The notes beneath the pieces are model-generated. The model saw nothing but the letters and a program-made list of their open reading frames with translations, did no database searches and was not told the origin of the DNA. From contig NZ_CP120233.1 in assembly GCF_030012985.1 (NCBI RefSeq), positions 2,029,001 to 2,093,000 on the forward strand: a DNA stretch of 64,000 nucleotides, written 5' to 3'. This document shows, piece by piece, positions 45,375 through 54,975 of this stretch. This stretch comes from Microbulbifer sp. VAAF005 (GTDB taxonomy: Bacteria; Pseudomonadota; Gammaproteobacteria; Pseudomonadales; Cellvibrionaceae). The first letter of the stretch is position 1. The number at the start of each line of letters is the position of its first letter. A program made the position numbers and the translations under genes.

Positions 45375-46139
45375 TTAACTGGATGCAGAGCCCCGCTTCA
45401 GCATTGGCTCAATTAGATCCAGTGGCAACGGAAATACAATTGTAGAGCTGTTATTTGCGCCGGCAATATCAATCATGGTTTGCATATAGCGCAAAGTAAT
45501 TGCGTTGGCATTTTGTGATAATTGATTTGCTGCTTCAGTCAGCTTTAAAGCCGCCTGCGCCTCCCCTTCTGCATGTATAACTTTAGCCCGCCGCGCGCGC
45601 TCCGCCTCTGCCTGCTGTGCGATAGCCCGCACCATACTTTCATCAAGATCGATATGTTTAATCTCTACATTAGTAACTTTTACACCCCAGGCATCTGTTT
45701 GCTCATCGAGTATTTTTTGGATATCCACATTAAGTTTGTCTCGCTCACATAGCATCTCATCCAGCTCGTGCTTACCCAGCACCGAACGCAATGTAGTTTG
45801 GGCTAACTGGCTTACAGCCTCGTGATAAAATTCCACATTAATAATTGCAGACTGTGGATTAATTACCCGGTAATAAACCACTGCATTAACTTTAACTGAG
45901 ACATTATCCCTGCTGATAACATCTTGGGTGGGTACATCCATCACCACAGTGCGCAGATCCACACGCTCCATAGTTTGGATAATGGGAATGATAATGATCA
46001 GTCCTGGCCCTTTCACTGTTTGAAAACGCCCCAGGAAAAATACCACCGCGCGCTCATACTCCCGCAAAATACGAATGGCATACATCAGTAGCAGTATGAG
46101 TGCGACTACCAGTATCCCAAAAAAATAACTGAGCATCAT
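45375..46139 (-). CDS. Slipin (stomatin-like SPFH/Band 7 protein)
   Basis: A 254-residue protein with an N-terminal membrane hairpin segment ([17 protein letters not shown]) and an SPFH domain ([14 protein letters not shown], then [23 protein letters not shown], then VNAVVYYRV). A coiled-coil of Glu/Ala-rich helices follows ([27 protein letters not shown]). The family forms large membrane microdomain oligomers. It lies 63 bases downstream of nfeD on the same strand; slipin and NfeD are a well-known pair in which the NfeD protease acts on or with stomatin. ATG at 46139 has GGAGAG upstream. Confidence 0.92.
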   Translation of the reverse strand: MMLSYFFGILVVALILLLMYAIRILREYERAVVFFLGRFQTVKGPGLIIIIPIIQTMERVDLRTVVMDVPTQDVISRDNVSVKVNAVVYYRVINPQSAIINVEFYHEAVSQLAQTTLRSVLGKHELDEMLCERDKLNVDIQKILDEQTDAWGVKVTNVEIKHIDLDESMVRAIAQQAEAERARRAKVIHAEGEAQAALKLTEAANQLSQNANAITLRYMQTMIDIAGANNSSTIVFPLPLDLIEPMLKRGSASS

Positions 46140-46202
46140 TGGACTCTCCTTAATCCCACCTTAACTGTTGAGCGCTGTCATTAGCTCAATTGATTGCCCT
46201 AC

Positions 46203-47608
46203 CTATTCCACCTCTACCCGTAAAACCATACCGTGTTGGGCCACTACTCTAACTTTCTGCCCCACCTTCAGAGGCTGGTTACAGGTCGCCTGCCAAATCT
46301 CTCCATCGAGATGCACCAAGATCTCTGCGTCTTTAACTTCGCTTACCACCGCAGAGCGTCCCACAAAAGCCTGGTCTGCCGGGACTTTCGGCTGGCGTAA
46401 ACTGCGTCCAACAGCGGTTAGTAGCATCAATAAAAAGACACCACTTACACCGGCAATAGCCCCAATCAGCTGTTTGGAAACCTGCATTCCCGGCACATCA
46501 CTATCAATGAGCATTACAGAGCCAATCACCAGTGCAATAATTCCGCCGATCCCCAAGGCGCCGAAACTCGGCATGAAAACCTCTGCCACAATCAGCAATG
46601 CGCCAACAATAATTAATGCAAGACCTGCGTAATTAATCGGTAAAACTTGCAAGGCATAAAATGCCAGCAACAGGCAGATAACACCAACAATCCCGGGAAC
46701 AAAAGCACCGGGGCTATAGCCCTCAAAAATAAGCCCGTAAATACCCACCAATAACAAAATATAGGCCACTTGAGGATTGGTAATCAGGGCCAGCAACTCA
46801 TTGCGCCAATCCGGCTCGTAACTTTCACTTTGCAACTCGGCAATATTTTCCGGAATCGTATAATCACCGGTATCGAGCAATACTTTTCGACCGGCAACCT
46901 GGCGCAATAAATCGTCATCATTATCCGCAACAATATCGATAACATTCATTTTTAACGCTTCCGGAGCTGTCAGGGTCGCTGCTTCGCGTACAGCTTTTTC
47001 CGCCCAGTCTGCATTGCGCCCATGGCGCTGTGCCAACCCTCGGATAAACGCGACAGAGTCATTAACGACTTTGCGCTCCATGGCTGTTCCCGCAAGCGGT
47101 TTTTCTTTTTCCCCATCCTCACCATCTTCCTCGTTCTCTTTTTTCTCTTCCTCCTGCTTTCCCCCCGGCATAGGAGTGCCCTGAGGTCCGCCAATCTGCA
47201 CTGGCGTGGCCGCTCCCAAGGTGGTAGCAGGAGCCATAGCGGCGATCTGGCTGGCATAGAGAATATAAGTCCCCGCACTGGCGGCGCGCGCGCCGGAGGG
47301 GTAAACGTAGGTGGCAATAGGGATAGGAGACGCAAGGATATGCTGGATAATATCCCGTGAGGCCGCATCCAACCCCCAGGAGTATCCAGGTGCAGAATCA
47401 CGAACTCTGCGCCCTGGTCCACAGCCTCCTGCGTAGCCCGCTTGAAATAATCAGTCGTCGCGGGACCTATGGCGCCATCAATTTTGAGTATGGCTACATG
47501 GGGAAAGGGCCCTTCTTGGGCGGCACTTTTGCACACAAAAAGGCTGAGCAGCAGCGCCAGGGAAACCAGGCTGCGAAAGAACAAAACGGGCGAATTCTGC
47601 TTCGACAT
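46203..47608 (-). pseudogene. nfeD: NfeD family membrane serine protease, split by a single-base frameshift
   Basis: Two overlapping frames make one long-form NfeD. The first (ATG at 47608) has a signal peptide and HVAILKIDGAIGPATTDYF...FVILHLDTPGG, then goes out of frame. The second, continuing as LDAASRDIIQHILASP, holds the ClpP-like protease core with the nucleophile Ser in ARAASAGTYI, an acidic insert (KQEEEKKENEEDGE), four or five membrane helices and the C-terminal OB-fold domain. The break lies at five C on the plus strand (47373-47377). One more G on the coding strand gives DTPGG-LDAASRD without loss. The intact protein would be about 467 residues. It is paired with the slipin gene downstream. 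Homopolymer sequencing error is a serious alternative to real inactivation. Confidence 0.82.
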
Positions 47609-47725
47609 GCATCCATCCCTGATGCGACATCTGGCTCAACGCTAATATTTGGATATTGAGTGCCACAGCGGAATAGCAAAATCACTTTAGCATTCACGAC
47701 ACCCTAGACCGGAAACAAAAAACCT

Positions 47726-47758
47726 CGGCTAATTCCATCAGATTAACAGAATTAGCCG
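47726..47758 (-). terminator. Rho-independent terminator of pyrB
   Basis: On the minus strand CGGCTAATTC and GAATTAGCCG form a ten-pair stem with a 13-base loop, followed by AGGTTTTTTGTTT. It lies 46 bases past the pyrB stop and before nfeD. Confidence 0.85.
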
Positions 47759-47803
47759 GGGCCTTGTTTATTTCCACCGGGATTTACGCCCAGTTGAGTA
47801 GCT

Positions 47804-48820
47804 TTATACCCGATTGCGTCGGCTATACCAGTTCACATCGCGGGAATATTTATCTACCTGATCCTCAACACCCAGCAACATGGCAAACAGAGCCATACGC
47901 ACCAGTAAGCCATTGTCGGTCTGGCGGAAAATCGCCAGGCTCGGATGTTCATTCAGATCGGTATCCAATTCATTCGCCTCTGCCCGTGAATCCCGTGGCA
48001 AGGGGTGCATGATTACCGTGTTAGGCTCTGCGTGGCGGGTAAAAATAGCCTTATTCAGGCGGAAGCGCCCACGGTAGCGGTTGGCCTCTTCCTGAGAGGC
48101 AAAACGCTCTTCCTGGATACGGGTGGAGTAAACAATATCCACATGGGAGATAGAGGATTCCAGCTGATCGGTAACCGTCACCTCGTGCCCCGCCCCGCGC
48201 AGCATCTCCACAATCATTTCCGGCATCGCCAGTTCCGGTGGAGAAACCAGGGTAATCTGCACCTTGCCAAACAAACACAGCAGTTTGCACAGGGAGTGCA
48301 CCGTGCGGCCGTGCTTGAGGTCGCCGATCATGGCGATACGAAAATCATCCAGGGTGCGGCCGTGCGCAGCCAGTTCCTTGCGAATGGTGTAGAGGTCCAA
48401 CAGTGCCTGGGTGGGGTGTTCATTGGCGCCGTCGCCGCCGTTGACCACCGGCACACGACTCGCTTCAGCAAACTCAGCCACCGACCCTTCTTTTGGGTGG
48501 CGCATACAAATCACGTCGCTATAGCCCGATAGCACTCGGGCGGTGTCGTAAAGGGATTCGCCCTTTGCCATAGCGCTGGCAGTAATTCCTACCGTTTCAC
48601 GTACAGTACCGCCCAACAGATTAAAGGCGGCTCCAAAACTCAGGCGAGTACGGGTGCTCGGCTCCATAAACATATTGCCGAGAATCGCCCCTTCCAATAC
48701 ACGCGTTACCTTTTCACGCTGTGCATAGGGGGTCATGGCGTCAGCTACATCAAATACGCGCTCTATGTCGGCGCGCTCAAATTGGCTGACCGACAGTATA
48801 TTGGCTCCGATAAAGTCCAT
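47804..48820 (-). CDS. pyrB: Aspartate carbamoyltransferase, catalytic chain
   Basis: About 338 residues from the ATG at 48820, which has GGAG five bases upstream; an upstream open extension to 48871 is not supported. The enzyme condenses carbamoyl phosphate and aspartate in pyrimidine synthesis. Key blocks are FMEPSTRTRLSFGAAF (carbamoyl phosphate site), MAKGESLYDT (the lysine loop), GDGANEHPTQALLD and HPLPRD. It is somewhat longer than the 311-residue E. coli chain. No pyrI, pyrC or bypass dihydroorotase gene is adjacent, so it may work without a regulatory chain. Confidence 0.95.
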   Translation of the reverse strand: MDFIGANILSVSQFERADIERVFDVADAMTPYAQREKVTRVLEGAILGNMFMEPSTRTRLSFGAAFNLLGGTVRETVGITASAMAKGESLYDTARVLSGYSDVICMRHPKEGSVAEFAEASRVPVVNGGDGANEHPTQALLDLYTIRKELAAHGRTLDDFRIAMIGDLKHGRTVHSLCKLLCLFGKVQITLVSPPELAMPEMIVEMLRGAGHEVTVTDQLESSISHVDIVYSTRIQEERFASQEEANRYRGRFRLNKAIFTRHAEPNTVIMHPLPRDSRAEANELDTDLNEHPSLAIFRQTDNGLLVRMALFAMLLGVEDQVDKYSRDVNWYSRRNRV

Positions 48821-48931
48821 GGTTACTCCAGTGGTTGCGCCTTGTGGGCGCCGGGTATTCGCGAGCGGCATTCTACTCGGGCACCAGGAAAGAGCCCAGA
48901 GGAAGAACGGCCGCTGACGTGATTCGACACA

Positions 48932-50359
48932 TTAGGCGAGTAAGCTATCGCCCCAGTTCTCCAGCTCTGTAATCAGGGAAATGCGCTCCGGGTGCTGCAC
49001 CCGCAGCTCAGACAGCTGGCGGAAGTAATCTTCCAGGGTGATTGAGGCCCCGGCAGTAGCGTCAGTTAAGCGCTGGAAACACCAGATCTGCCAGCGCTGG
49101 TGCTCTTCTTCAGACAGGGTCTCGGGGAAATTGCGCGCCCGCATACGGAATAGCAGCTCGGGTAGGCGCTTATCGGTGAAAGGCACTTCACCCGCCAAAG
49201 CTTCCGGACCTCGGGCCGCCAGTCCACGGTGCAGTTCACGGCAGATATCGCGGTCAGAGTCATTGAGGAATCCACCGTAAAGGTCCGCTTCCACATCTCT
49301 CTCAGGGAATTCCCGATCCAGGAATACGTTGTGCAGCTTTTCCGTCAAATCGATATCTTTGAGCTTCTGCCAGTTCGCCTCACAGGTTGTGCGATCGATA
49401 CCCAGCTCTGCGGCGCGCTTGTCATCCAGCATATTTGCGGGCGCCAATACCGGGCACTTGTTCAAATGCACCAGTTTCAGCCCTACCGGCAACTCACCCT
49501 CACCCAGCTTGTCGCGAGAGGTGTACAGGCGCTCTCGCAGAGTGTCTGCATCCAGGCTCAGTAATGGCTCGGGGTCCATCGCCAGGTTGGCAACAATAAC
49601 CGCATTGCGGTTAACCGGGTGACTGGCCAAGGGCATCACATAGGTCAAGTGACCATGGTTAGCAGAGACCTTGCCGGAAATATGCAATAGCGGACGGCGC
49701 TCGCGCATATCGATCATCTTGGCGGCCTCCTGCTTGCGGCGCAGGCGGAACACATAATCGTACAGCTTTGGGTGCTGTTTGCGGATCAGCCTCGCCATAT
49801 CAATGGTGGCGTGCACATCCGACAGCGCATCGTGGGCGCCCTCGTGGGAGATCCCATTGGCAGCGGTCAATTCTTCGAGGCGGAAGGACGGCGCACCGTC
49901 CTCACGGGTGGGCCACTGGATTCCCTCTGGGCGCAGGGCGTAGGTGAGGCGCACCATGTCAATAATGTCCCAACGGCTGTTGCCGGAGCGCCATTCCCGC
50001 TCATAGGGATCGAGCAGATTGCGATAAAGGGTGTAGCGAGTTACCTCGTCATCAAAACGCAAACTGTTGTAGCCCACCCCACAGGTGCCCGGCGCACCCA
50101 GTTCGGCGAGGATGCGCTGGATAAACTCTATTTCCGGCACTCCATTGGCCAGGGCTTTCTGCGGGCTAATGCCAGTCACCAGGCTCGCCATCGGCTGTGG
50201 CAGGCAATCCACTGAAGGGCGACAGTAAATCATCAATGGCTCGCCGACGATATTCAGTTCTTCGTCGGTCCTGATACCGGCAAACTGCGCCGGCTTGTCG
50301 GCACCCGGGTCTGTACCCCAGGTTTCATAATCGTGCCAATAAAGTGTGGTAGAACTCAC
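48932..50359 (-). CDS. sbcB: Exodeoxyribonuclease I
   Basis: A 475-residue 3'-5' single-strand DNA exonuclease, the same length as E. coli ExoI. I start at GTG 50359 because GGAGGT lies immediately upstream and the first exonuclease motif (WHDYETWGTDP) follows at once. ATG codons at 50386 and 50383 are alternatives. Other DEDDh motifs are VGYNSLRFDDEV and HDALSDVHATIDMA. The C-terminal SH3-like and helical domains follow (FRLRRKQEAAKMIDM onwards). Roles are in mismatch repair and recombination. It is divergent from argS, with a short shared promoter region. Confidence 0.95.
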   Translation of the reverse strand: MSSTTLYWHDYETWGTDPGADKPAQFAGIRTDEELNIVGEPLMIYCRPSVDCLPQPMASLVTGISPQKALANGVPEIEFIQRILAELGAPGTCGVGYNSLRFDDEVTRYTLYRNLLDPYEREWRSGNSRWDIIDMVRLTYALRPEGIQWPTREDGAPSFRLEELTAANGISHEGAHDALSDVHATIDMARLIRKQHPKLYDYVFRLRRKQEAAKMIDMRERRPLLHISGKVSANHGHLTYVMPLASHPVNRNAVIVANLAMDPEPLLSLDADTLRERLYTSRDKLGEGELPVGLKLVHLNKCPVLAPANMLDDKRAAELGIDRTTCEANWQKLKDIDLTEKLHNVFLDREFPERDVEADLYGGFLNDSDRDICRELHRGLAARGPEALAGEVPFTDKRLPELLFRMRARNFPETLSEEEHQRWQIWCFQRLTDATAGASITLEDYFRQLSELRVQHPERISLITELENWGDSLLA

Positions 50360-50528
50360 GGTACCTCCATAATTTGGCGGCATCATACCACCGAGAACCT
50401 CTTCGTCTGGACACCCAAGTCGAGATTTAGGCCACTCCGGACCAACTCCTTTGCCAACGCTGGTTGCAAAGCCGCCACCGCCCATTAAAATTCGGCGTTT
50501 CCACGAATTTAAGACAGCACTTCACTCT

Positions 50529-52265
50529 ATGAATATTCGCCAGCTCCTCACCGACAAATTCCAGGCCGCCATGCTCGCCGCCGGTATCCCCGAAGAATGC
50601 GGCCCGATTGTGGCACCTGCGAAGAAAGCCGGGTTTGGCGACTACCAGGCCAATGGCGCTATGGGCGCTGCCAAGCGTATGGGCACCAACCCGCGCGAAC
50701 TGGCTGGCAAGATCCTTGAGCAGCTGGATAAGGGCGGTATGATCGAAAAGGTCGAGATCGCTGGCCCTGGCTTCTTAAACATCCACCTGAGTGAACAGTG
50801 GCTGAGCCAGCAACTATTGGCCGCCCAAGGCGATAAGCGCCTGAATATCGCCTCGGTTGAAGAGCCCAAGACCGTAGTCATCGACTATTCCCACCCCAAC
50901 CTGGCCAAGGAAATGCACGTAGGCCACCTGCGCACCACCATTATCGGTGATGCCCTGGCACGACTGTTGGAGTTCCAAGGTCACAAAGTAGTTCGCCAAA
51001 ATCATATGGGCGACTGGGGCACCCAATTCGGCATGTTGCTGGCACACCTTTCCGACAAGCTGGCAGACAGTGATGCAGAAGTGGCACTGGCCGATCTGGA
51101 AGTCTTCTACCGCGAAGCCAAGGTTCGCTTTGATGACGAAGAAGGCTTTGCCGATCGCGCCCGTGAATACGTTGTAAAACTGCAAGGCGGAGATGAGCAG
51201 TGCCTGAAACTATGGAAGCAGTTTATTGATATCTCTATCAGCCACTGCGAAGAAATCTACTCCAAGCTGAATGTCACCCTCAAACAGGAAGACGTTTACG
51301 CTGAAAGCCAGTACAACGATGATCTGCCGGTGCTGGTAAAAGAGCTGTTGGATAATGGAATCGCTGTTGAAGACCAGGGCGCGATCGTTGTTTTCCTGGA
51401 AGAGATGGCCGATAAGGAAGGCAACCCCAGCCCGATGATTATCCAGAAGAAAGGCGGCGGCTACCTGTATGCCACCACCGACCTGGCCGCTATCCGCTAC
51501 CGTGCCAACCAACTCAGTGCCGACCGTATCCTATATGTTGTTGATGCTCGCCAATCCCTGCACCTACAACAGGCCTTTGTCGCCTCACGCAAAGCGAGCT
51601 TCCTGCCGGAGTCGGTTTCTCTAGAGCATTGCGCTTTTGGCACTATGATGGGCGATGACGGTAAGCCATTTAAAACCCGCACCGGCGGCACCGTAAAACT
51701 GGCAGCCCTCCTGGATGAAGCAGTAGAGCGTGCAGAGAAGCTGGTGGCTGAGAAAAACCCAGAGCTGGATGCAAAAACCTGTGCAGAAATCGCGCGCAAG
51801 GTGGGCATCGGCGCGGTGAAATATGCGGACCTAAGTAAGACCCGCACTAACGATTACATCTTCAGCTGGGAATCCATGCTGAGCTTTGAGGGCAATACCG
51901 CCCCCTACCTGCAGTATGCTTACACCCGCGTACGCAGTATTTTCCGCAAAGCCGGTATTGAGCCGAACGAGCTCAAGGGCGATATCCAACTGGAAAGCCC
52001 ACAGGAACGCGCCCTGGCAATTAAACTAAGCCAATTTGGCGAAGTACTGGACCAGGTAGCCAAAGATACCTTCCCGCACGTACTCTGCACCTACTTGTAC
52101 GAACTGGCCAGCGCCTATATGAGCTTCTACGAAGCCTGCCCAGTATTGAAAGAAGGCGTAAGTGAACAGCAGAAGCACAGCCGCCTGCAATTATGTAATC
52201 TAGTGGCCAGCACTATCGCTACTGGCCTCGATCTGCTTGGCATTGAAGTGATGGAGCAGATGTAA
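50529..52265 (+). CDS. argS: Arginine--tRNA ligase
   Basis: A 578-residue class I synthetase, one residue longer than the E. coli enzyme. The start is taken at ATG 50529 ([11 protein letters not shown]), the normal N-terminus. The open extension to 50451 overlaps the divergent sbcB control region and lacks family character. The HIGH-type motif is [17 protein letters not shown], preceded by the Add-1 domain for tRNA recognition. The KMSK region is the degenerate [13 protein letters not shown] typical of ArgS. The DALR anticodon-binding domain ends the protein ([14 protein letters not shown]). A weak GC hairpin lies at 52275-52318. Confidence 0.97.
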   Translation: MNIRQLLTDKFQAAMLAAGIPEECGPIVAPAKKAGFGDYQANGAMGAAKRMGTNPRELAGKILEQLDKGGMIEKVEIAGPGFLNIHLSEQWLSQQLLAAQGDKRLNIASVEEPKTVVIDYSHPNLAKEMHVGHLRTTIIGDALARLLEFQGHKVVRQNHMGDWGTQFGMLLAHLSDKLADSDAEVALADLEVFYREAKVRFDDEEGFADRAREYVVKLQGGDEQCLKLWKQFIDISISHCEEIYSKLNVTLKQEDVYAESQYNDDLPVLVKELLDNGIAVEDQGAIVVFLEEMADKEGNPSPMIIQKKGGGYLYATTDLAAIRYRANQLSADRILYVVDARQSLHLQQAFVASRKASFLPESVSLEHCAFGTMMGDDGKPFKTRTGGTVKLAALLDEAVERAEKLVAEKNPELDAKTCAEIARKVGIGAVKYADLSKTRTNDYIFSWESMLSFEGNTAPYLQYAYTRVRSIFRKAGIEPNELKGDIQLESPQERALAIKLSQFGEVLDQVAKDTFPHVLCTYLYELASAYMSFYEACPVLKEGVSEQQKHSRLQLCNLVASTIATGLDLLGIEVMEQM

Positions 52266-52427
52266 ATTGCTCCAGCCCGGTATCACCTTCTGTAACTTTT
52301 CAGATAGGCAAACCGGGCAGCACCCGGGTAGGCGGCCTTCAGTTGTGGCCTACCCAACCATCCTGCACCATCTTTTATCCCACTCAGGCCACACGTTTCC
52401 CGCCAGCCTGACAAAAGGAAATCACCC

Positions 52428-53315
52428 GTGAAAATACTGATTACCGGCGCCTCCGGCCTATTGGGGCGCAGTGTATTTAAACAGCTTTCCAGCAATCCGA
52501 TTTTTTCTGTTACCGGTACCGCCTTTTCCCGCGCGGGAGATAATTTAATTCGCCTGGACTTGTCCGATAGCGAAGCAGTGAAGACCTGCCTGCAACAGGT
52601 TAATCCCGATATTGTCATTCACTGCGCCGCCGAGCGCTGGCCTGATCGCTGCGCCGACAGCCCCGACACCGCCTGGCAGCTCAATGTCAGCAGCACGGAA
52701 TTCCTGGCGAAATACTGTAACGAAAATGATACACAATTAGTGTATATCAGCACCGACTATGTTTTTGATGGCAGCACTCCGCCCTACAAAGCTGATGACA
52801 ATCCCAACCCGGTTAACTTCTATGGCCGCAGTAAATTGGCAGGGGAAGAGGCGGTACTGAATAACGGAAGTCACTGGGTATTGAGGTTGCCCTGGTTATT
52901 CGGGCCCGTTGCCTATCTGGAGGAATCCGGTATCACCGCCCTACTGGATACTTTGCGCAAGCAAAAGCCAGTCACGCTGGATCACTGGGCTATTCGTTTT
53001 CCCACCAGTGTGGAGGAAGTGGCCGAAGTATTGGAGCAATGCCTACTAAAAATCCGTAGAGGCATCAATTTTGAAGGCATTTACCAGTGGAGTGGCGATA
53101 CGGCCTGCACACGCTACGAACTCGCACACATTATTGCCAAGGCTTGTAACCTAAATGCCGAACACCTGAGCGCTGAAAGTGAACCCAATTTTACAGTGCC
53201 ACGCCCTTACAATTGCCAGCTGGATAAATCAAAACTGACAGATATGGGAATTAACGGTAGTGAACCCCTGGAGCAACAGCTATTACGAAATTTAAAGCCA
53301 TTTATTGAAGGCTGA
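52428..53315 (+). CDS. RmlD-like SDR family oxidoreductase
   Basis: A 295-residue extended short-chain dehydrogenase related to dTDP-4-dehydrorhamnose reductase. It has the nucleotide motif GASGLLG (7-13), the conserved STDYVFDG, the catalytic YxxxK as YGRSK (about 130-134) and PWLFG. The start is GTG at 52428 with AAAGGAAA upstream. No other rhamnose genes (rmlABC) lie nearby, so the true substrate could be another nucleotide sugar. The general resemblance also extends to the non-catalytic MAT2B relatives. It follows argS by about 160 bases on the same strand. Confidence 0.85.
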   Translation: MKILITGASGLLGRSVFKQLSSNPIFSVTGTAFSRAGDNLIRLDLSDSEAVKTCLQQVNPDIVIHCAAERWPDRCADSPDTAWQLNVSSTEFLAKYCNENDTQLVYISTDYVFDGSTPPYKADDNPNPVNFYGRSKLAGEEAVLNNGSHWVLRLPWLFGPVAYLEESGITALLDTLRKQKPVTLDHWAIRFPTSVEEVAEVLEQCLLKIRRGINFEGIYQWSGDTACTRYELAHIIAKACNLNAEHLSAESEPNFTVPRPYNCQLDKSKLTDMGINGSEPLEQQLLRNLKPFIEG

Positions 53316-53496
53316 TTTAAACAGCTTTCAGACAAAGCGCTACAGGGAAGTATCGCTGCCGGCCATGTTCCGGCTCACACCTGTGTAATACCGTTAACTC
53401 ATACAACAAACGGTGCTACAAGGTGGCAATCGAGTAGATCAGGGAGGAGCTATTGGATTGCCGAGTAAAACCACTCGAATATTTAGGGAAGGATAA

Positions 53497-54975
53497 ATGA
53501 AATTAAAACACTGGTTCTCTGTAGGAGCTCTGGTACTGGGCAGCCTAACCACATTGGCTTCTTGCAATGCGGATAGCGGACCTCACAGCAAGAAACCACA
53601 CCAGGCCATCAAGATCGAGAACGCCCAACCCATTATCTGGATTGGCGACTTCAATAACTTTGACGATGCCGTAGCACTGATGCTAATCGCCAAAGACCCA
53701 CGCTATACCCTGGAGCTGGCTGTCGTTGAGGACTCTTTCAATACCGTAGCGCACGGGGCCAACACTGTTTACAACATCCTCGAATGGCTGGGAAATAATG
53801 ATACCCAGGTTATTCGCGGAGCCTATTTTGCCACAGAAGAAGTCGCCTACGGCGCAAACGGCAAAGCTTCAGTATCTCCGGTAAATGACGATAAGGCCGT
53901 TCTCGGCAGAGAAGACTATCAACTACCCAACTCCTCCGATTTCTCCACCGGTACCTGGAACCTGGAGCGCCGCAACGCCATGGGTATCAATCTCTACGGC
54001 CAGTATGTACCCGGCCCCTGGCGTGACAACGGCTCTACCTTATATGGAACTGACCACTTAATCCCGCGCGCAAAACAGGAGCACTACCGCTACCAAGGTA
54101 ACAACGGTGTCTCCTTCAGCTTTGAGCTAGCCGAAGACATTATCCTGGATACGATGGATAACCTGGAGCAACGCCCAGTAGTTTTCAATACCGGCAAACT
54201 CACCACCCTGGCCCGGGTACTTGGCAAAGCCAACGAAGAGCAGCTGGCTAAAATTGACCGCGTTATTATGATGGGTGGTGGCTTTGAGAATTATGAGCCG
54301 TTTACCGAGAATCACGAAGCAGCCTGCTTTGGCGATAAATCTAGAAATCTGGGCGGCAATATTTTCTCCCACCCCAGCTTCGGCTGTGACAGCGACTTCA
54401 GTACCCATCAGGAATTCAATATTCTGCTCGACCCACTGAGCGCACAATGGGCCTTCGACGCCCTGAGTAAAAATAGTATTGAAACCTATCTGGTTCCGAC
54501 CAACTCAACCGATATGGCCAAAGTACAGGGCAGCACCATCGAAGCCCTCGCAGAGCGCCGCGCAACTCCGGAAGCCTGCTACACCTCCCAACTCCTCAGT
54601 TCCATTCGTGAATTTGAGGGTGGGGATTTCCAGGGTAATGGTGACTTCGCCATGGATGCCGTTATTCGCCTCTGGGATATTATCGCTGCGATGGTACTAC
54701 TGGAACCTGAAACCCTGGAAATGGAATTAGTGCCCGGCTATATCACCGTCGATCAACTAGATGCAGGCCTAGCCGACAGCACAACTCCCTATGATCCGAT
54801 TACCTTTGACCCAACAGTGGGAAAGACTACTTTTGCTGAGGCCGGTGAGGGCTTGGCAGTAAATGTCGTTATGGGTATAAACCACGATGCTGCGCGCTCA
54901 GCAATGATTGAACGCTTGCGTGATCGTTTTAATGCGGCGCGGAAGGGGCCCAGATGCATGAATAAATTAGACTAA
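53497..54975 (+). CDS. Nucleoside-hydrolase-like lipoprotein
   Basis: A 492-residue exported protein whose signal ends in a lipobox Leu-Ala-Ser-Cys (Cys23). The mature part resembles inosine-uridine nucleoside hydrolases: the early strand IIWIGDFNNFDDAVALML takes the place of DxDxGxDDAxAL, then VIMMGGGFE and EFNILLDPLSAQWAF, both typical of the family. The calcium-binding Asp cluster is altered (DFNNFDD), so activity or ligand may differ from classical nucleoside hydrolases. Length is about 180 residues above the usual 310, mostly insertions in the middle (about 85-180). AGGAA precedes the ATG. It is a single gene and the last before the AT-rich spacer. Confidence 0.75.
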   Translation: MKLKHWFSVGALVLGSLTTLASCNADSGPHSKKPHQAIKIENAQPIIWIGDFNNFDDAVALMLIAKDPRYTLELAVVEDSFNTVAHGANTVYNILEWLGNNDTQVIRGAYFATEEVAYGANGKASVSPVNDDKAVLGREDYQLPNSSDFSTGTWNLERRNAMGINLYGQYVPGPWRDNGSTLYGTDHLIPRAKQEHYRYQGNNGVSFSFELAEDIILDTMDNLEQRPVVFNTGKLTTLARVLGKANEEQLAKIDRVIMMGGGFENYEPFTENHEAACFGDKSRNLGGNIFSHPSFGCDSDFSTHQEFNILLDPLSAQWAFDALSKNSIETYLVPTNSTDMAKVQGSTIEALAERRATPEACYTSQLLSSIREFEGGDFQGNGDFAMDAVIRLWDIIAAMVLLEPETLEMELVPGYITVDQLDAGLADSTTPYDPITFDPTVGKTTFAEAGEGLAVNVVMGINHDAARSAMIERLRDRFNAARKGPRCMNKLD

